Assembly (NCBI RefSeq): GCF_947499695.1
Contig: NZ_CANMPQ010000001.1
Location: forward strand, 1,364,001-1,428,000
From: an uncultured Allomuricauda sp.
GTDB lineage: Bacteria > Bacteroidota > Bacteroidia > Flavobacteriales > Flavobacteriaceae
Reading direction: 5' to 3'
DNA: 64,000 nt
Of the stretch, positions 8,175 through 18,357 are shown in pieces. Positions within the stretch are counted from its first letter, which is position 1; each line of letters starts with the position of its first letter. The notes under the pieces were generated by a model. That model saw only the letters and a program-made list of their open reading frames with translations. It did not search any database and was not told where the DNA came from. The translations under genes were made by a program, and so were the position numbers.

Positions 8175-9576
8175 TTTCGTACCGAGCATCGTTCAAATAT
8201 TTGAAAACTACTTCGTTGAATTTAGGGTCAATTCGAAGCAGGCCCGTATCCTTCAAAGTATACAGTTTATCCCTATCCTTGAATCCTTTTTTCAAAACCT
8301 CCTCTAGATAAAACAAGGCTGTTCCATAATCCTCATTTTTAGCGCTTAGGGATATAATCTGAAGATAAAAATCAAAATTCTTTGGTTCTAGAACGGTTTT
8401 CAACATATATAAAAATGCAAGAGCATCCTCGTCGATGAGTTCCTCTGATTGGATGATATCAATGTTGTCCTCTGCCAATGCGTTGACATAACCAACCAAG
8501 CGGTTTCCCATTTCCTTTTCATAGGGATTGGTGCCATTGACAAACTTTTCCAATTCGGTCATTTGATAGTTCCACCATCCCAAGTTGTTGAAGTTATGGG
8601 TGATTACATCCTCTTCTATATAATATTGATAATCTTCTTTGAGTAATGACTCTTTCAACATGGCAGCGTTTTCACCTCGTTTCATTGCCTTATAAATACG
8701 GTCTTTGCGAATTTCTTTTTGTACTATTCTAAGGGAGTCAAGGTTCTTAAATGCTCCATATATGGATGTCATCTCAACAATATGTTGCTCAGCCAGCAAG
8801 AACTTTTTTAAGCTTTTTAATTCGTTAATTTTATCAAGATCATCCCTAAAATTTTTTTGAACGTAGGATGAATCCATCGGAACAATGTTCCCGCGCATTG
8901 CTTGTAGTTTAAAATATTGAAGGGCCTTGGACAAATACTCTGTCCCTGGCCATTCTCCTGACAGCGGATATAATAATAGTTGATTCGGAAACCTAAATCT
9001 ATCGAGCACTTTTTTCATTGCCCGCATTGAGGTATAGTTATAGTTGTTCTTGTTGCTTATTCCAATAAAATGAAAAGGCCTTTTCGGACTTAATAATTCA
9101 ATATTGGCGATAGAAGCTCCTATGGACAGAGCTCCTTTTACATCTTTGGCAAAGAGAGGGACTAAATTGGCGAAACGACCGCCCGAGCCAGCGCCTGCAG
9201 CATAAATCCTGGATTTACCAATTGGAAGCATATTCAAGACTTTATCTAGGGTCATTCCGGTAACCAACATGTTGCTGGAAAGTGAAATACTATCTGAAAG
9301 TTTTGGAGCAGCCAGAACATAGCCTTCATTCTCTGCCGCATGTAAAAACATGGACATGGTCTGTTTTTCTTTCCCTTCCAAATCGAAGACCATTAGCAAG
9401 GGCCATTTTTTTTCAGTTGTAAAATTCGTGGGTAGGTACAACGAAAACGTATCGGGTACAGAATCGTTAATAGGTAACGCTTGCAAAATCGTGCCTTTCT
9501 TCAGCACTATTTGCTGTGCCAGTATAGGTTGCATAACAACCATAGCAAGGAATAGCAATCCGTATTTTTTATTCAT
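8161..9576 (-). CDS. Secreted alpha/beta-hydrolase with TPR-like C-terminus
   Basis: This 471-residue protein has a signal peptide (MNKKYGLLFLAMVVMQPILAQ). Residues about 30-230 look like an esterase-type alpha/beta-hydrolase: 'FSLYLPTNFTTEKKWPLLMVFD', a nucleophile elbow 'AAGAGSGGRFA' (GxGSGG) and 'RPFHFIGISNK'. The C-terminal half is helical, and its last 90 residues read like TPR units ('YGTALFYLEEVLKKGFKD'). It is probably periplasmic. No catalytic triad could be assigned beyond the serine. Confidence 0.65.
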   Translation of the reverse strand: MNKKYGLLFLAMVVMQPILAQQIVLKKGTILQALPINDSVPDTFSLYLPTNFTTEKKWPLLMVFDLEGKEKQTMSMFLHAAENEGYVLAAPKLSDSISLSSNMLVTGMTLDKVLNMLPIGKSRIYAAGAGSGGRFANLVPLFAKDVKGALSIGASIANIELLSPKRPFHFIGISNKNNYNYTSMRAMKKVLDRFRFPNQLLLYPLSGEWPGTEYLSKALQYFKLQAMRGNIVPMDSSYVQKNFRDDLDKINELKSLKKFLLAEQHIVEMTSIYGAFKNLDSLRIVQKEIRKDRIYKAMKRGENAAMLKESLLKEDYQYYIEEDVITHNFNNLGWWNYQMTELEKFVNGTNPYEKEMGNRLVGYVNALAEDNIDIIQSEELIDEDALAFLYMLKTVLEPKNFDFYLQIISLSAKNEDYGTALFYLEEVLKKGFKDRDKLYTLKDTGLLRIDPKFNEVVFKYLNDARYEINEE

Positions 9577-9649
9577 ATCTCTTTCACCGCAAAAATCCGG
9601 CCAAAAAGAATATCTCTTTGTCCGACTTAAAATTAATCAAAAATTATGC

Positions 9650-10096
9650 TTAATCTCTAATATCTGTAATCGGAGCATTGGCGACAACATTGGAAAGCAC
9701 AATATGCGTGCGACATTCACCATAGGTAATTAGTTCATCAATAAATTTTTCCAAGTGAGCCTGATCTTTAAGCACTACTTCCATGATAATGTTTTCGTTT
9801 CCCGTGATTCTGTAACAATTGACCACTTCCTTATAGGTTCCTACCTTGTTTAAAAATGGTTTCAGCTTACCCATAAACGCCCTCAACATAATTATGGCTT
9901 TTAACTGATGTCCCGCCATCGCATATGAAACATTGGTGTTATAGCCCTCGATAACCCCCAAATCCTCCATCTTTTTTACTCTTTCAGCTACAGCGGGTGG
10001 CGTAAGGCCTACCTTCCTGCCTATATTGGCAAAAGATTCCCTTGCATTCTGTTGAAGACATGTTAAAATTTCCCAATTCAGTTCATCAATTTTCAT
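9650..10096 (-). CDS. Lrp/AsnC family transcriptional regulator
   Basis: This 148-residue protein has an N-terminal AsnC winged helix-turn-helix (residues about 1-60, 'LNWEILTCLQQNARESFANIGRKVGLTPPAVAERVKKMEDLGVI') and the RAM/Lrp ligand-binding domain ('CYRITGNENIIMEVVLKD', 'THIVLSNVV'). It is an octameric amino-acid-responsive regulator. No target is proved; it sits between the hydrolase gene and icmF. Confidence 0.92.
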   Translation of the reverse strand: MKIDELNWEILTCLQQNARESFANIGRKVGLTPPAVAERVKKMEDLGVIEGYNTNVSYAMAGHQLKAIIMLRAFMGKLKPFLNKVGTYKEVVNCYRITGNENIIMEVVLKDQAHLEKFIDELITYGECRTHIVLSNVVANAPITDIRD

Positions 10097-10217
10097 AACA
10101 AGAAATATTTGCTTTAAAATTTTGTAATTTAAAGTAAAATAGCGTTTTTGCTTTACAAAGAAAAGTCAAATTATCCAATTCCTACGTAATTTTAGGGTAG
10201 AAAATTGCTAGAAAAAA

Positions 10218-10619
10218 ATGGAGAGAAATTCCTTAAATTCTCTTGGAGTTTACCGTAAATCACTGGCCTTGCGAGACCTTAGCGAAGCTGTGGGTTTTTA
10301 TTTCACTTACAATAGAGATAGATTGTCTTTGCGAAAAATAGATAATTTTCGAAACGACCTTTCCAATTCTTTAATGACTGATGCTTCCCTAATTACCAAA
10401 GAAGTGGAAATGGCCGCATTGAGCAATTCCTATTCGGTTCGAATGAAAAGCTTGACATTGATCAATATCATGACACGCAATATTTTAGCCTATTGCAATG
10501 GGTTGGAGCGTGATGGTGTTAAGGAAAAAGAATATTTGAATCTTCTTAGGCGTGAAATCAAAACGTTTAGAGTTTCCTTTAAGAAATGGAGAAAATCGTT
10601 TAATACTGGGAATGATTAA
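10218..10619 (+). CDS. Hypothetical helical protein
   Basis: This 133-residue protein has no signal or TM segment. It is rich in Arg, Lys and Ser and is predicted to be mostly helical ('SLRKIDNFRNDLSNSLMTD', 'LNLLRREIKTFRVSFKKWRKSF'). The basic C-terminus ending in 'FKKWRKSFN' could contact nucleic acid or membrane. I do not recognise a family. The gene is convergent with icmF, with 20 bases between the stops. Confidence 0.65.
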   Translation: MERNSLNSLGVYRKSLALRDLSEAVGFYFTYNRDRLSLRKIDNFRNDLSNSLMTDASLITKEVEMAALSNSYSVRMKSLTLINIMTRNILAYCNGLERDGVKEKEYLNLLRREIKTFRVSFKKWRKSFNTGND

Positions 10620-10639
10620 TCCCTAAAATCAATCTGCCC

Positions 10640-13600
10640 CTACATATTTCTCCGATACTGTCCCCCTACTTCAAAAAGTGCGTTTGTAATTTGCCCTAGC
10701 GAACAATACTTCGCAACCTCCATAAGTTTTTCAAAGAGGTTTTCATTTTTAATTGCGGCTTGCTTTAGTTCACTTAATTGATTTTCTGCTTCCGAGGTAT
10801 TTCTTTGTTGCAAGTTTTGCAAAGTGTCTATCTGATTTTGTTTTTCTTCTTCCGTTGCCCTGATTACTTCCGCAGGCAAAATGGTGGGTGATCCCTTCGA
10901 GCTTAAAAAAGTATTCACTCCAATGATGGGATAAGCACCTGAATGTTTCAATGTCTCATAGTGTAGACTTTCTTCTTGAATCTTTGAACGTTGGTACATG
11001 GTTTCCATGGCGCCCAAAACACCACCACGTTCTGTAATACGATCAAATTCCAATAAAACAGCTTCTTCGACAAGATCGGTAAGCTCTTCAGTTATGAAAG
11101 ACCCCTGCATTGGGTTCTCATTTTTGGCCAAGCCCAATTCCTTATTAATAATCAGCTGGATAGCCATTGCCCTCCTCACCGATTCTTCCGTAGGCGTGGT
11201 GATAGCCTCATCATAAGCATTGGTATGCAATGAGTTGCAGTTGTCGTAAATGGCATACAACGCTTGCAACGTTGTTCGGATATCATTGAAGTCAATTTCC
11301 TGTGCGTGCAAACTTCTCCCAGATGTCTGAATATGGTATTTGAGCATTTGCGCCCTTGGGTCAGCACCATACTTTTCTTTTAGTGCTTTCGCCCATATTC
11401 TTCGAGCTACCCTTCCGATTACAGCGTATTCAGGATCCACCCCATTTGAAAAAAAGAAAGAAAGATTGGGACCAAATTTATCAATGTCCATTCCGCGACT
11501 CAGGTAATATTCAACATAAGTGAATCCGTTGGAAAGAGTGAAGGCCAATTGTGTAATGGGGTTCGCTCCGGCTTCAGCAATATGGTATCCTGAGATGGAC
11601 ACCGAATAAAAATTACGGACTTGATGTTCAATGAAATATTCTTGTACATCACCCATTAGACGTAGTGCAAATTCCGTGGAAAAAATACACGTATTCTGTG
11701 CTTGATCCTCTTTTAGTATATCGGCCTGGACAGTTCCGCGAACCTGGTTTAAGGTTTCTTTTTTTATTTTTTCATAGACCTCTAATGGTAAAACTTGATC
11801 TCCGGTGACCCCCAAAAGTATCAAACCTAACCCATTGTTTCCTTCGGGAAGTTCTCCAGTGTAATTTGGTTTTTTAACCTTCTTCGTTTTGAAAATCTTT
11901 TCAATTTTCTTAGCCACCTCTTTTTCCAAACCATGCTCTTCGATATATTTTTCACAGTTTTGATCTATGGCCGCATTCATAAAAAAAGCCAATAGCATTG
12001 GTGCCGGACCATTGATGGTCATACTTACCGAGGTCATAGGGTTGCTTAGATCGAACCCTGAGTATAACTTTTTAGCATCGTCCAAACAGCAAATAGACAC
12101 TCCCGCATTACCGATTTTTCCGTAAATATCGGGTCTATGGTCAGGGTCATTTCCATACAAGGTAACAGAATCAAAGGCCGTTGATAGACGCTTTGCCGGC
12201 ATATCCAAACTCACATAGTGAAATCGTCTATTGGTGCGTTCCGGTCCACCTTCTCCAGCAAACATTCTTGTTGGGTCCTCACCTACCCTTTTAAAAGGAT
12301 AAAGTCCAGAAGTATAAGGAAATTCACCAGGAACGTTTTCCTGCAGACTCCATTTAAGCACATCACCCCATGCTTCATACTTGGGTAAGGCCACTTTCGG
12401 AATTTGACTGTGAGAAAGGGATTCGGTATGTGTTTCTATATTTACATCTTTTCCTCTTACTTTAAAGGTGTAGATATCGGCTTTATAACGTTCTTTCTTT
12501 TCCCTCCATTTCAGAATTGTTTCCCAATTGTGAGGGTCAAGGTTCATCTTTAATTTATCGAATTCTTTTGTTAGCAGAGCGAGCAGCTCTTTATCCTCCT
12601 TGTTTTTTAATTGACCATGAAGTTCTTCCTCATTCAATCCTGCTTTGGAAAGGAATAATGTTTCGGAATGGGATGCATCAACATCCAACACTGAGCAGAC
12701 CGTTAAAAAAATGCCGTAAAGTTTCTGTGCAATTTTACTTTGATCGGCTACACGATGATCATAGGAGCGATTGCTTTCTGCTATTTCCGAGAGGTAACGG
12801 GTGCGCGCTGGGGGAATTACAAATATTTTTTCGGATGTCTCATTAGAAATTGTATACTTTGAAGTCAGTGAGGCATTTGCTTTTGAGACCAAAGTTTCCA
12901 TCACCACACCATACAACCTGTTCATTCCGGGGTCATTGAACTGCGAGGCAATAGTACCAAAAATTGGCAAATCATCTTGGTCAGTGTCCCAGAGTCCGTG
13001 GTTGCGCATATATTGTTTTTTTACATCGCGTAACGCATCTAGAGCACCTCTTTTATCAAACTTATTGATAGCCACAACATCGGCAAAATCCAACATATCG
13101 ATTTTCTCCAATTGGGTAGCTGCACCAAATTCTGGAGTCATTACATATAAAGAAACATCACTATGCTCTAAAATTTCAGTATCTGATTGACCTATACCAG
13201 AAGTTTCTAGAATTATCAAGTCAAAATTGGCTGCTTTTAGTACCTGAACCGCCTCAGCTACATGTTTGGACAATGCCAAGTTAGATTGTCTTGTCGCTAA
13301 CGACCTCATATAAACCCGTTCATTGTTGATAGCATTCATACGAATACGATCACCCAATAAAGCTCCACCAGTTTTTCGTTTGGAAGGATCTACCGAAATG
13401 ATACCGATATTTTTATCTGGAAAATCTCCTAAAAACCTTCTAACCAGTTCATCTACCAAACTGGATTTACCCGCTCCTCCAGTTCCAGTAATACCAAGTA
13501 CCGGTACGGTGTCGTTTTTTTCTATGAACTTTTGGTAAGATTCAAAGATGTCATGTCTATTTTCGGCTAATGAAATTAAACGTGCTAAGACGTTTACATT

Positions 13601-14101
13601 TTTTTCTTTTAGAAGGGAATCTAAAGTTTTATTCTTCGGAGTTTCTAAATCCGAAACGGGTTCGTCACAACGTTTAACTAAATCATTGATCATACCCTGT
13701 AATCCCATTTCGCGTCCGTCATCCGGGGAGTAAATACGTTCAATTCCATAGTCCATCAAATCCTTGATTTCTTGCGGAAGTATAACTCCTCCCCCTCCTC
13801 CGAATATTTTAATATGGCCGGCTCCCTTTTCTTGGAGTAAATCGAACATATACCTAAAATATTCATTGTGGCCTCCCTGATATGAGGTCATTGCGATTGC
13901 GTTGGCATCTTCTTGAATAGCACAATCTACCACTTCCAACACACTCCTGTCATGTCCCAAATGAATTACTTCCACCCCAGTGGCCTGAATAATTCTTCGC
14001 ATAATATTGATAGCAGCATCATGTCCATCAAAAAGGGAGGCAGCTGTTACAATTCGAATCTTATTTTTGGGTATGTAGGCTTTAATTTGCTCCATTGACA
14101 A
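10640..14101 (-). CDS. icmF: Fused isobutyryl-CoA mutase IcmF-type (B12 domain, MeaB GTPase, mutase)
   Basis: At 1153 residues this has the fused IcmF layout. The adenosylcobalamin-binding domain is at about 1-145, with 'SLFDGHDAA' (H27 as the cobalt ligand). A MeaB/ArgK-type G3E GTPase chaperone follows, with P-loop [11 protein letters not shown] at 203-213. The acyl-CoA mutase TIM barrel begins near 590 with '[11 protein letters not shown]'. The enzyme rearranges acyl-CoA carbon skeletons (isobutyryl/butyryl-CoA, and in some members isovaleryl/pivalyl-CoA). The fused layout rather than MutAB subunits excludes classic methylmalonyl-CoA mutase. The exact substrate cannot be read by eye. Confidence 0.9.
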   Translation of the reverse strand: MSMEQIKAYIPKNKIRIVTAASLFDGHDAAINIMRRIIQATGVEVIHLGHDRSVLEVVDCAIQEDANAIAMTSYQGGHNEYFRYMFDLLQEKGAGHIKIFGGGGGVILPQEIKDLMDYGIERIYSPDDGREMGLQGMINDLVKRCDEPVSDLETPKNKTLDSLLKEKNVNVLARLISLAENRHDIFESYQKFIEKNDTVPVLGITGTGGAGKSSLVDELVRRFLGDFPDKNIGIISVDPSKRKTGGALLGDRIRMNAINNERVYMRSLATRQSNLALSKHVAEAVQVLKAANFDLIILETSGIGQSDTEILEHSDVSLYVMTPEFGAATQLEKIDMLDFADVVAINKFDKRGALDALRDVKKQYMRNHGLWDTDQDDLPIFGTIASQFNDPGMNRLYGVVMETLVSKANASLTSKYTISNETSEKIFVIPPARTRYLSEIAESNRSYDHRVADQSKIAQKLYGIFLTVCSVLDVDASHSETLFLSKAGLNEEELHGQLKNKEDKELLALLTKEFDKLKMNLDPHNWETILKWREKKERYKADIYTFKVRGKDVNIETHTESLSHSQIPKVALPKYEAWGDVLKWSLQENVPGEFPYTSGLYPFKRVGEDPTRMFAGEGGPERTNRRFHYVSLDMPAKRLSTAFDSVTLYGNDPDHRPDIYGKIGNAGVSICCLDDAKKLYSGFDLSNPMTSVSMTINGPAPMLLAFFMNAAIDQNCEKYIEEHGLEKEVAKKIEKIFKTKKVKKPNYTGELPEGNNGLGLILLGVTGDQVLPLEVYEKIKKETLNQVRGTVQADILKEDQAQNTCIFSTEFALRLMGDVQEYFIEHQVRNFYSVSISGYHIAEAGANPITQLAFTLSNGFTYVEYYLSRGMDIDKFGPNLSFFFSNGVDPEYAVIGRVARRIWAKALKEKYGADPRAQMLKYHIQTSGRSLHAQEIDFNDIRTTLQALYAIYDNCNSLHTNAYDEAITTPTEESVRRAMAIQLIINKELGLAKNENPMQGSFITEELTDLVEEAVLLEFDRITERGGVLGAMETMYQRSKIQEESLHYETLKHSGAYPIIGVNTFLSSKGSPTILPAEVIRATEEEKQNQIDTLQNLQQRNTSEAENQLSELKQAAIKNENLFEKLMEVAKYCSLGQITNALFEVGGQYRRNM

Positions 14102-14236
14102 TAAACAGTGTGATTTTGAGGTGCAATTTACGAAAAGCGCAATGAAATTTCCATTTTAGTTAGGATATTATAAAAATAAACAGCTCTTTCAGTTGCTTTT
14201 TGGATTATCCTAATTTTATTGCCAGAAAAACACCCT

Positions 14237-15085
14237 ATGGAATTAACGTTGCTAATCCATTGCAAAGATCAACCCGGAATCATAAGCTCGGTCACTCAGT
14301 TTATTCATTCTGAGAAAGGCAATATTGTTTATCTGGACCAGCATGTAGATAAAGAGGCAGGTGTTTTTTTCATGCGGTTAACCAGTGAATTTTCGAATAC
14401 CGTTTCCCATTCAGAATTTAAGCAAGCTTTTGAAGAGACCCTTGCCAAAAAATATCAGATGAACTGGGATATTCACTTAGACACAAAAAAACCCAAAATG
14501 GCAGTCTTTGTTTCAAAATACAATCATTGCCTCTATGATCTTTTAAGCCGTTTTAACTCTGGTGAATTGTCCGTGGAAATTCCTTTTATCCTAAGCAATC
14601 ATCCTGATTTAAAATATATCGCCGATCAATTCCAAATTCCTTATTACCATATTCCAGTGTCCAAAAACACCAAAAAGGATGCTGAGCAAAAGCAATTGGA
14701 GTTACTTAAAGAGCATCAAGTCGATTTTATTGTTCTTGCACGTTATATGCAAATTATTTCTCCAGAGGTAATTGATGTGTATCCCCAGAAAATAATTAAC
14801 ATACACCACTCATTCCTGCCTGCGTTTGCAGGAGCCAAACCTTATCATGCTGCATTTGAAAGAGGAGTGAAAATTATTGGTGCCACCAGCCACTACGTTA
14901 CGGCCGAATTGGATGCCGGTCCGATAATCGAGCAAGATGTGACCACTGTTTCACATTCACATGCCATAAAGGATTTTATCGCCAAGGGCAGAGATCTGGA
15001 AAAAATTGTGCTTTCAAGAGCTGTTCAACTTCATGTAGATCGAAAGACCATCGTCTATAACAATAAGACCGTTATTTTCTCCTAA
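14237..15085 (+). CDS. purU: Formyltetrahydrofolate deformylase
   Basis: This 282-residue protein has an N-terminal ACT domain ('ELTLLIHCKDQPGIISSVTQFI') and a C-terminal formyltransferase domain with 'INIHHSFLPAFAGAKPYHAAFERGVKIIGATSHYVTAELDAGPII', the hydrolase version of the GART fold. It releases formate from 10-formyl-THF for PurT-dependent purine synthesis and one-carbon balance. The frame is open to a TTG at 14219; I chose the ATG at 14237, which gives the usual start MELTLLIHC and length. Confidence 0.92.
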   Translation: MELTLLIHCKDQPGIISSVTQFIHSEKGNIVYLDQHVDKEAGVFFMRLTSEFSNTVSHSEFKQAFEETLAKKYQMNWDIHLDTKKPKMAVFVSKYNHCLYDLLSRFNSGELSVEIPFILSNHPDLKYIADQFQIPYYHIPVSKNTKKDAEQKQLELLKEHQVDFIVLARYMQIISPEVIDVYPQKIINIHHSFLPAFAGAKPYHAAFERGVKIIGATSHYVTAELDAGPIIEQDVTTVSHSHAIKDFIAKGRDLEKIVLSRAVQLHVDRKTIVYNNKTVIFS

Positions 15086-15154
15086 ATATCAATTCGGTTT
15101 CCTTTTTGTGATCGATAAACGTTAAATTCACAGGAACAGTAAAATAAACCCCTT

Positions 15155-15859
15155 ATGAAACGTATACTACTTTGTCTTTTGGTTTTTCAATTTTTTGGGT
15201 GTGCTGAACTCCAGCAAGTTGTTAACCAATTACCCCAGGGAACACCTGGAATCGGAAATGCAGAAATTGCCCAAGGTTTGAGAGAAGCACTCAATTTTGG
15301 AATAGAGAAGCAAGTGAACAAACTCACTGCCAAAGATGGGTTTTTCAAAAATGATTTGGTCAAAATTCTATTGCCCGATGAACTAAAGAAAGTGGACAAC
15401 ACATTGCGAGATATCGGTTTAGGAAAACTTGCAGATGAGGGACTCCGCATATTGAACAGAGCTGCTGAGGATGCCGTAAAAGAAGCTACTCCAATCTTTA
15501 TTGATGCTGTAAAGGGAATTACCTTCAATGATGCAAAACAAATATTATTGGGGAATGACGGAGCTGCAACATCTTACCTAGAAGGAAGTACACGAAGTAA
15601 GCTCAATGCCAAGTTTACCCCTATTATTAAAAATTCTTTTAGCAAGGTTGGTGCAGATAAAATTTGGGAAAACATCATTACCAAATACAACAACTTACCA
15701 TTAACTAATGATGTAAACCCCGATTTGACAAATTATACTACAGAAGAAGCTCTGGATGGTGTCTTTACAATGATCGCTGTTGAAGAAAAAGAAATCAGAA
15801 CCAAAATCTCATCAAGAACAACAGATTTGTTAAAAAAAGTATTTGCTTTGCAAGATTAA
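15155..15859 (+). CDS. DUF4197 lipoprotein
   Basis: This 234-residue protein has an SPII signal and lipobox FFGC (Cys16). The body matches DUF4197: 'IAQGLREALNFGIEKQVNKLTAKDGFFKNDLVKILLPDELKKVDNTLRDIGLG' and 'FNDAKQILLGNDGAATSYLEGSTRSKLNAKFTPIIKNS', both in the expected order. The fold is helical and the function unknown. It appears to be a single-gene unit after purU (69-base gap). Confidence 0.87.
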   Translation: MKRILLCLLVFQFFGCAELQQVVNQLPQGTPGIGNAEIAQGLREALNFGIEKQVNKLTAKDGFFKNDLVKILLPDELKKVDNTLRDIGLGKLADEGLRILNRAAEDAVKEATPIFIDAVKGITFNDAKQILLGNDGAATSYLEGSTRSKLNAKFTPIIKNSFSKVGADKIWENIITKYNNLPLTNDVNPDLTNYTTEEALDGVFTMIAVEEKEIRTKISSRTTDLLKKVFALQD

Positions 15860-16222
15860 TTATAATTTTTTCCTAATTACGCAATAAGTTCAAAGAATCA
15901 TCGTTATTATCACAATAAAACAAGGCAATTTTAACAAATTCCTAAAGTTATATTTACCTTGAACTGTAAATAATAAAGGAGTTTTGTAGTAAATTATCTG
16001 AGTTAGCATTTTTTTGAGTTAGTTAGTTTAAACCGGTGCGTGCACCGGTTTTTTGCTTTTCTACAATTAACTGAAATACAATCAATTATAAACTCCCATT
16101 TCTAGATTTCGCAGCGGACTCTAAAGGTAAACTATTATCGGGAGTTACTTATTTTAAGATTTTCTTAACATTTCGAAATGTTAATATTCTTAATTTCAGA
16201 GAAGGCTAATTCAATCAAAAAC
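15860..16222 (+). other. Intergenic region with an isolated strong terminator
   Basis: No open frame is convincing here. A strong hairpin lies 170 bases beyond the DUF4197 stop and about 170 before the AraC-type gene. It could end a long 3' untranslated region or a small RNA. No consensus TAnnTTTG promoter is clear in between. Confidence 0.4.
16031..16054 (+). terminator. Intrinsic terminator
   Basis: AACCGGTGC (16031-16039) and GCACCGGTT (16042-16050) form a 9-bp stem (with a 2-base gap, so in practice a 7-bp stem and 6-base loop), followed by a T-run. Confidence 0.8.
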
Positions 16223-17746
16223 ATGGGACGGTCATGTTATCTGATATTTTTATGCACACTTATTTGTGTGTCTGGTTTTTCCGCTGTGAATAAAGACAGC
16301 TGGGATACCTTATATGAATTTCCTAATATAGCCCTTAAAGATTCCCTAGAGTGGGCTGATTATTACTACAATATCGGGGAATTCGGCAAAGCACTTTCCA
16401 TCTATCAAAAACAATTGGACCAAAAGGACAGCCAGAATGCTTATGTCCTTAAGAAATTATCACTATGTTCAGCTGCGATGTATAACCCTGCTGCTGCCAC
16501 TGACCATGCACTCAGCTATCTTCAATCAGATTTTAAACCTGCCTTTTTATTGAATGAAGGTTTTGACCCTATTCGTGAAACCGAGCAGTTCAAAAGAGTT
16601 TCTGGCAGAATAATCCCATATGTAACTCCTTGGATTTTAATATACCTCTTTGTAGCTATTGTGGGTTTCTATGTAGTTTTTGTAATCTCAATAAACAAAC
16701 AAATACACTTGGGGTCAAGATTGTTAATCGCCTCCTTTATTTTTATTCATTCCCTTTTCATACTAAATCTTAGCATAAACAATTCAAATTACATTTTCGA
16801 ATTTCCACATACCTACCTTATGTCTACATGGGGTATCTTTTTATATGGGCCATTGTTATACTTTTATTTTAAAAGCACGACACAGAAGTACCAGTTTAAA
16901 AAATTAGATCTTTTGCATGCTGTTCCTACTTTGGCAATTTTGTTGTACCTCGTTTTTGACGTGTATTTGCTTTCGTCCGAAGACAAAATCCATGCTATGT
17001 TGAGTAGAATTCAAGATGGGTTGAACCCACAAGATTCCACTGTATTAATACTACTAGTTGTCTTAAAAATAGTATCTCTAACCGTTTATGGCTTTTTTAT
17101 ACGAAAAGTATATCGAAGAAGTGCAAAAGAAAAGTTACTCGATTCAAGAAAGCTTATTTGGCAAAGAAATGTCTACCAAATCCATATACTTTATGTAATA
17201 ACATATACAGCTTACGGGTTTCTTGTGGTGAATCTAATAAACTCGGGGGTCATTTATGAGATTTCCACAGCGGCGATGGCGTTAATGGTAATTTATGTAG
17301 GTTATTCTGCCAATATTCAACCTGATGTATTTAGTGGTGTATATGCCTACAGGAATCGTCTGTTTCCCAAATATGAAAAATCCGGTCTTACTCCCAGCTT
17401 ATCATATGAATTAAAAGAGGCCCTACTTGAGCTTTTTACTGAGGAAAAGATTTATAAAGAAAGTAATATTAATTTGGATATGGTTGCCCAAAAATTGAAT
17501 ACAACCAGACACAATGCATCCCAAATTATTAATGAGCATTTTAATGTGAGTTTCCACGAGTTTGTAAATATGTATAGGATTCAGGAAGCCAAAGAATTAT
17601 TATTGGAAGATAAATTTCGAAAACTGAGCATTATAAACATTGCCTATGAAGTAGGCTACAACAATAAAGTAACTTTCAACAAAGCTTTCAAAAAGGATAC
17701 ACAACTAACTCCCTCAGAGTATCAAAAAAGCACATTAAGGGTTTAG
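16223..17746 (+). CDS. Seven-TM AraC-family transcriptional regulator
   Basis: This 507-residue protein starts at the ATG at 16223, which puts a signal peptide 'MGRSCYLIFLCTLICVSGFSA' first; an ATG at 16178 would bury it. A short TPR-like periplasmic part (residues about 28-120) is followed by seven hydrophobic segments (about 135-370). The C-terminus is an AraC/HTH_18 DNA-binding domain ('LDMVAQKLNTTRHNASQIINEHF', 'IINIAYEVGYNNKVTFNKAFKKDTQLTPSEYQ'). It is a membrane-bound one-component sensor of a kind common in Flavobacteriaceae. The signal and target are unknown. Confidence 0.85.
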   Translation: MGRSCYLIFLCTLICVSGFSAVNKDSWDTLYEFPNIALKDSLEWADYYYNIGEFGKALSIYQKQLDQKDSQNAYVLKKLSLCSAAMYNPAAATDHALSYLQSDFKPAFLLNEGFDPIRETEQFKRVSGRIIPYVTPWILIYLFVAIVGFYVVFVISINKQIHLGSRLLIASFIFIHSLFILNLSINNSNYIFEFPHTYLMSTWGIFLYGPLLYFYFKSTTQKYQFKKLDLLHAVPTLAILLYLVFDVYLLSSEDKIHAMLSRIQDGLNPQDSTVLILLVVLKIVSLTVYGFFIRKVYRRSAKEKLLDSRKLIWQRNVYQIHILYVITYTAYGFLVVNLINSGVIYEISTAAMALMVIYVGYSANIQPDVFSGVYAYRNRLFPKYEKSGLTPSLSYELKEALLELFTEEKIYKESNINLDMVAQKLNTTRHNASQIINEHFNVSFHEFVNMYRIQEAKELLLEDKFRKLSIINIAYEVGYNNKVTFNKAFKKDTQLTPSEYQKSTLRV

Positions 17747-18131
17747 ACCTAGAAGTATTTCTGCATCGGCAAGGTAAAGGTTGATAAGTATTAGCCTCCA
17801 CAAACCCTACTTTTCATTATTTTATTTTAGAAACGGCCCATGGGGACACATTTATAAAATATCTTAAGTCTCATTAGGTAAATATTTGAATTAGTCAATC
17901 AATATCACCTTTGGGCCGTTTTTTATTTTTCCTCTAAACCCCTCCTTCAATTTTTGAATAAATCGCAATAGGTATTAGCGTCAAAACCCTGCCACCGGTC
18001 ATTGTTAAAATTTCATCAAATTATCCCAAAATCAGTTATGTTACATAGCATATTTGTTAATTTTTAGATAAAGTACCTGATTTCTAGATGAATACGCCTA
18101 TTCCTCGTAATCTAAAAGACAGCTTTCGACG
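17747..18131. other. Intergenic region holding one structured element
   Basis: No open frame of note is present. The region contains the closed structure described at 17831-17925 and the promoter of the next gene at 18132. The remainder shows nothing I can name. Confidence 0.4.
17831..17925 (+). ncRNA. Candidate structured RNA with built-in terminator
   Basis: AAACGGCCCA (17831-17840) pairs perfectly over 10 bp with TGGGCCGTTT (17912-17921), and a T-run follows at once. The enclosed 71 bases are AT-rich with only weak internal pairing (AGGT/ACCT). A TACTTTTC close to the -7 consensus lies at 17808-17815. It may instead be an unusual long-loop terminator for the AraC-type gene. Confidence 0.35.
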
Positions 18132-18139
18132 TATCTTTG
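18132..18139 (+). promoter_or_regulatory. Promoter -7 element
   Basis: TATCTTTG is an exact TAnnTTTG match, 19 bases before the ATG at 18159. Confidence 0.6.
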
Positions 18140-18158
18140 GTATAACAAATCTTATAAA

Positions 18159-18353
18159 ATGAAAAATCAATATTGCAAGGTTGGAGCAGTGACTCCAATC
18201 ACTAGCGGAAATCAGGCAGTAGCCATTTTGGAATTTAGGCACAGAGATTTTATTGAGAAGGCAGCGGACGCTGCTTACATTGACACAAATCTTGGTGAAT
18301 TCTTTAAAAGAAAAGCAAGGAACTTTAAAAAGATATTGGAAGAGTTAGGCTAA
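18159..18353 (+). CDS. Hypothetical small protein (64 aa)
   Basis: This small soluble protein has no TM segment and has a basic helical C-terminus ('LGEFFKRKARNFKKILEELG'). A consensus -7 element directly upstream and a stop just 4 bases before the convergent pyrF stop support it. I do not recognise a family. Confidence 0.65.
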   Translation: MKNQYCKVGAVTPITSGNQAVAILEFRHRDFIEKAADAAYIDTNLGEFFKRKARNFKKILEELG

Positions 18354-18357
18354 AATA

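Noticed and set aside
10640..14101. Methylmalonyl-CoA mutase large subunit
   Set aside because: The B12 domain comes first and a GTPase is fused in the middle, the IcmF layout, not MutA/MutB.
16178..16222. Earlier ATG of the AraC-type gene
   Set aside because: It would place 15 residues before a clear signal peptide.
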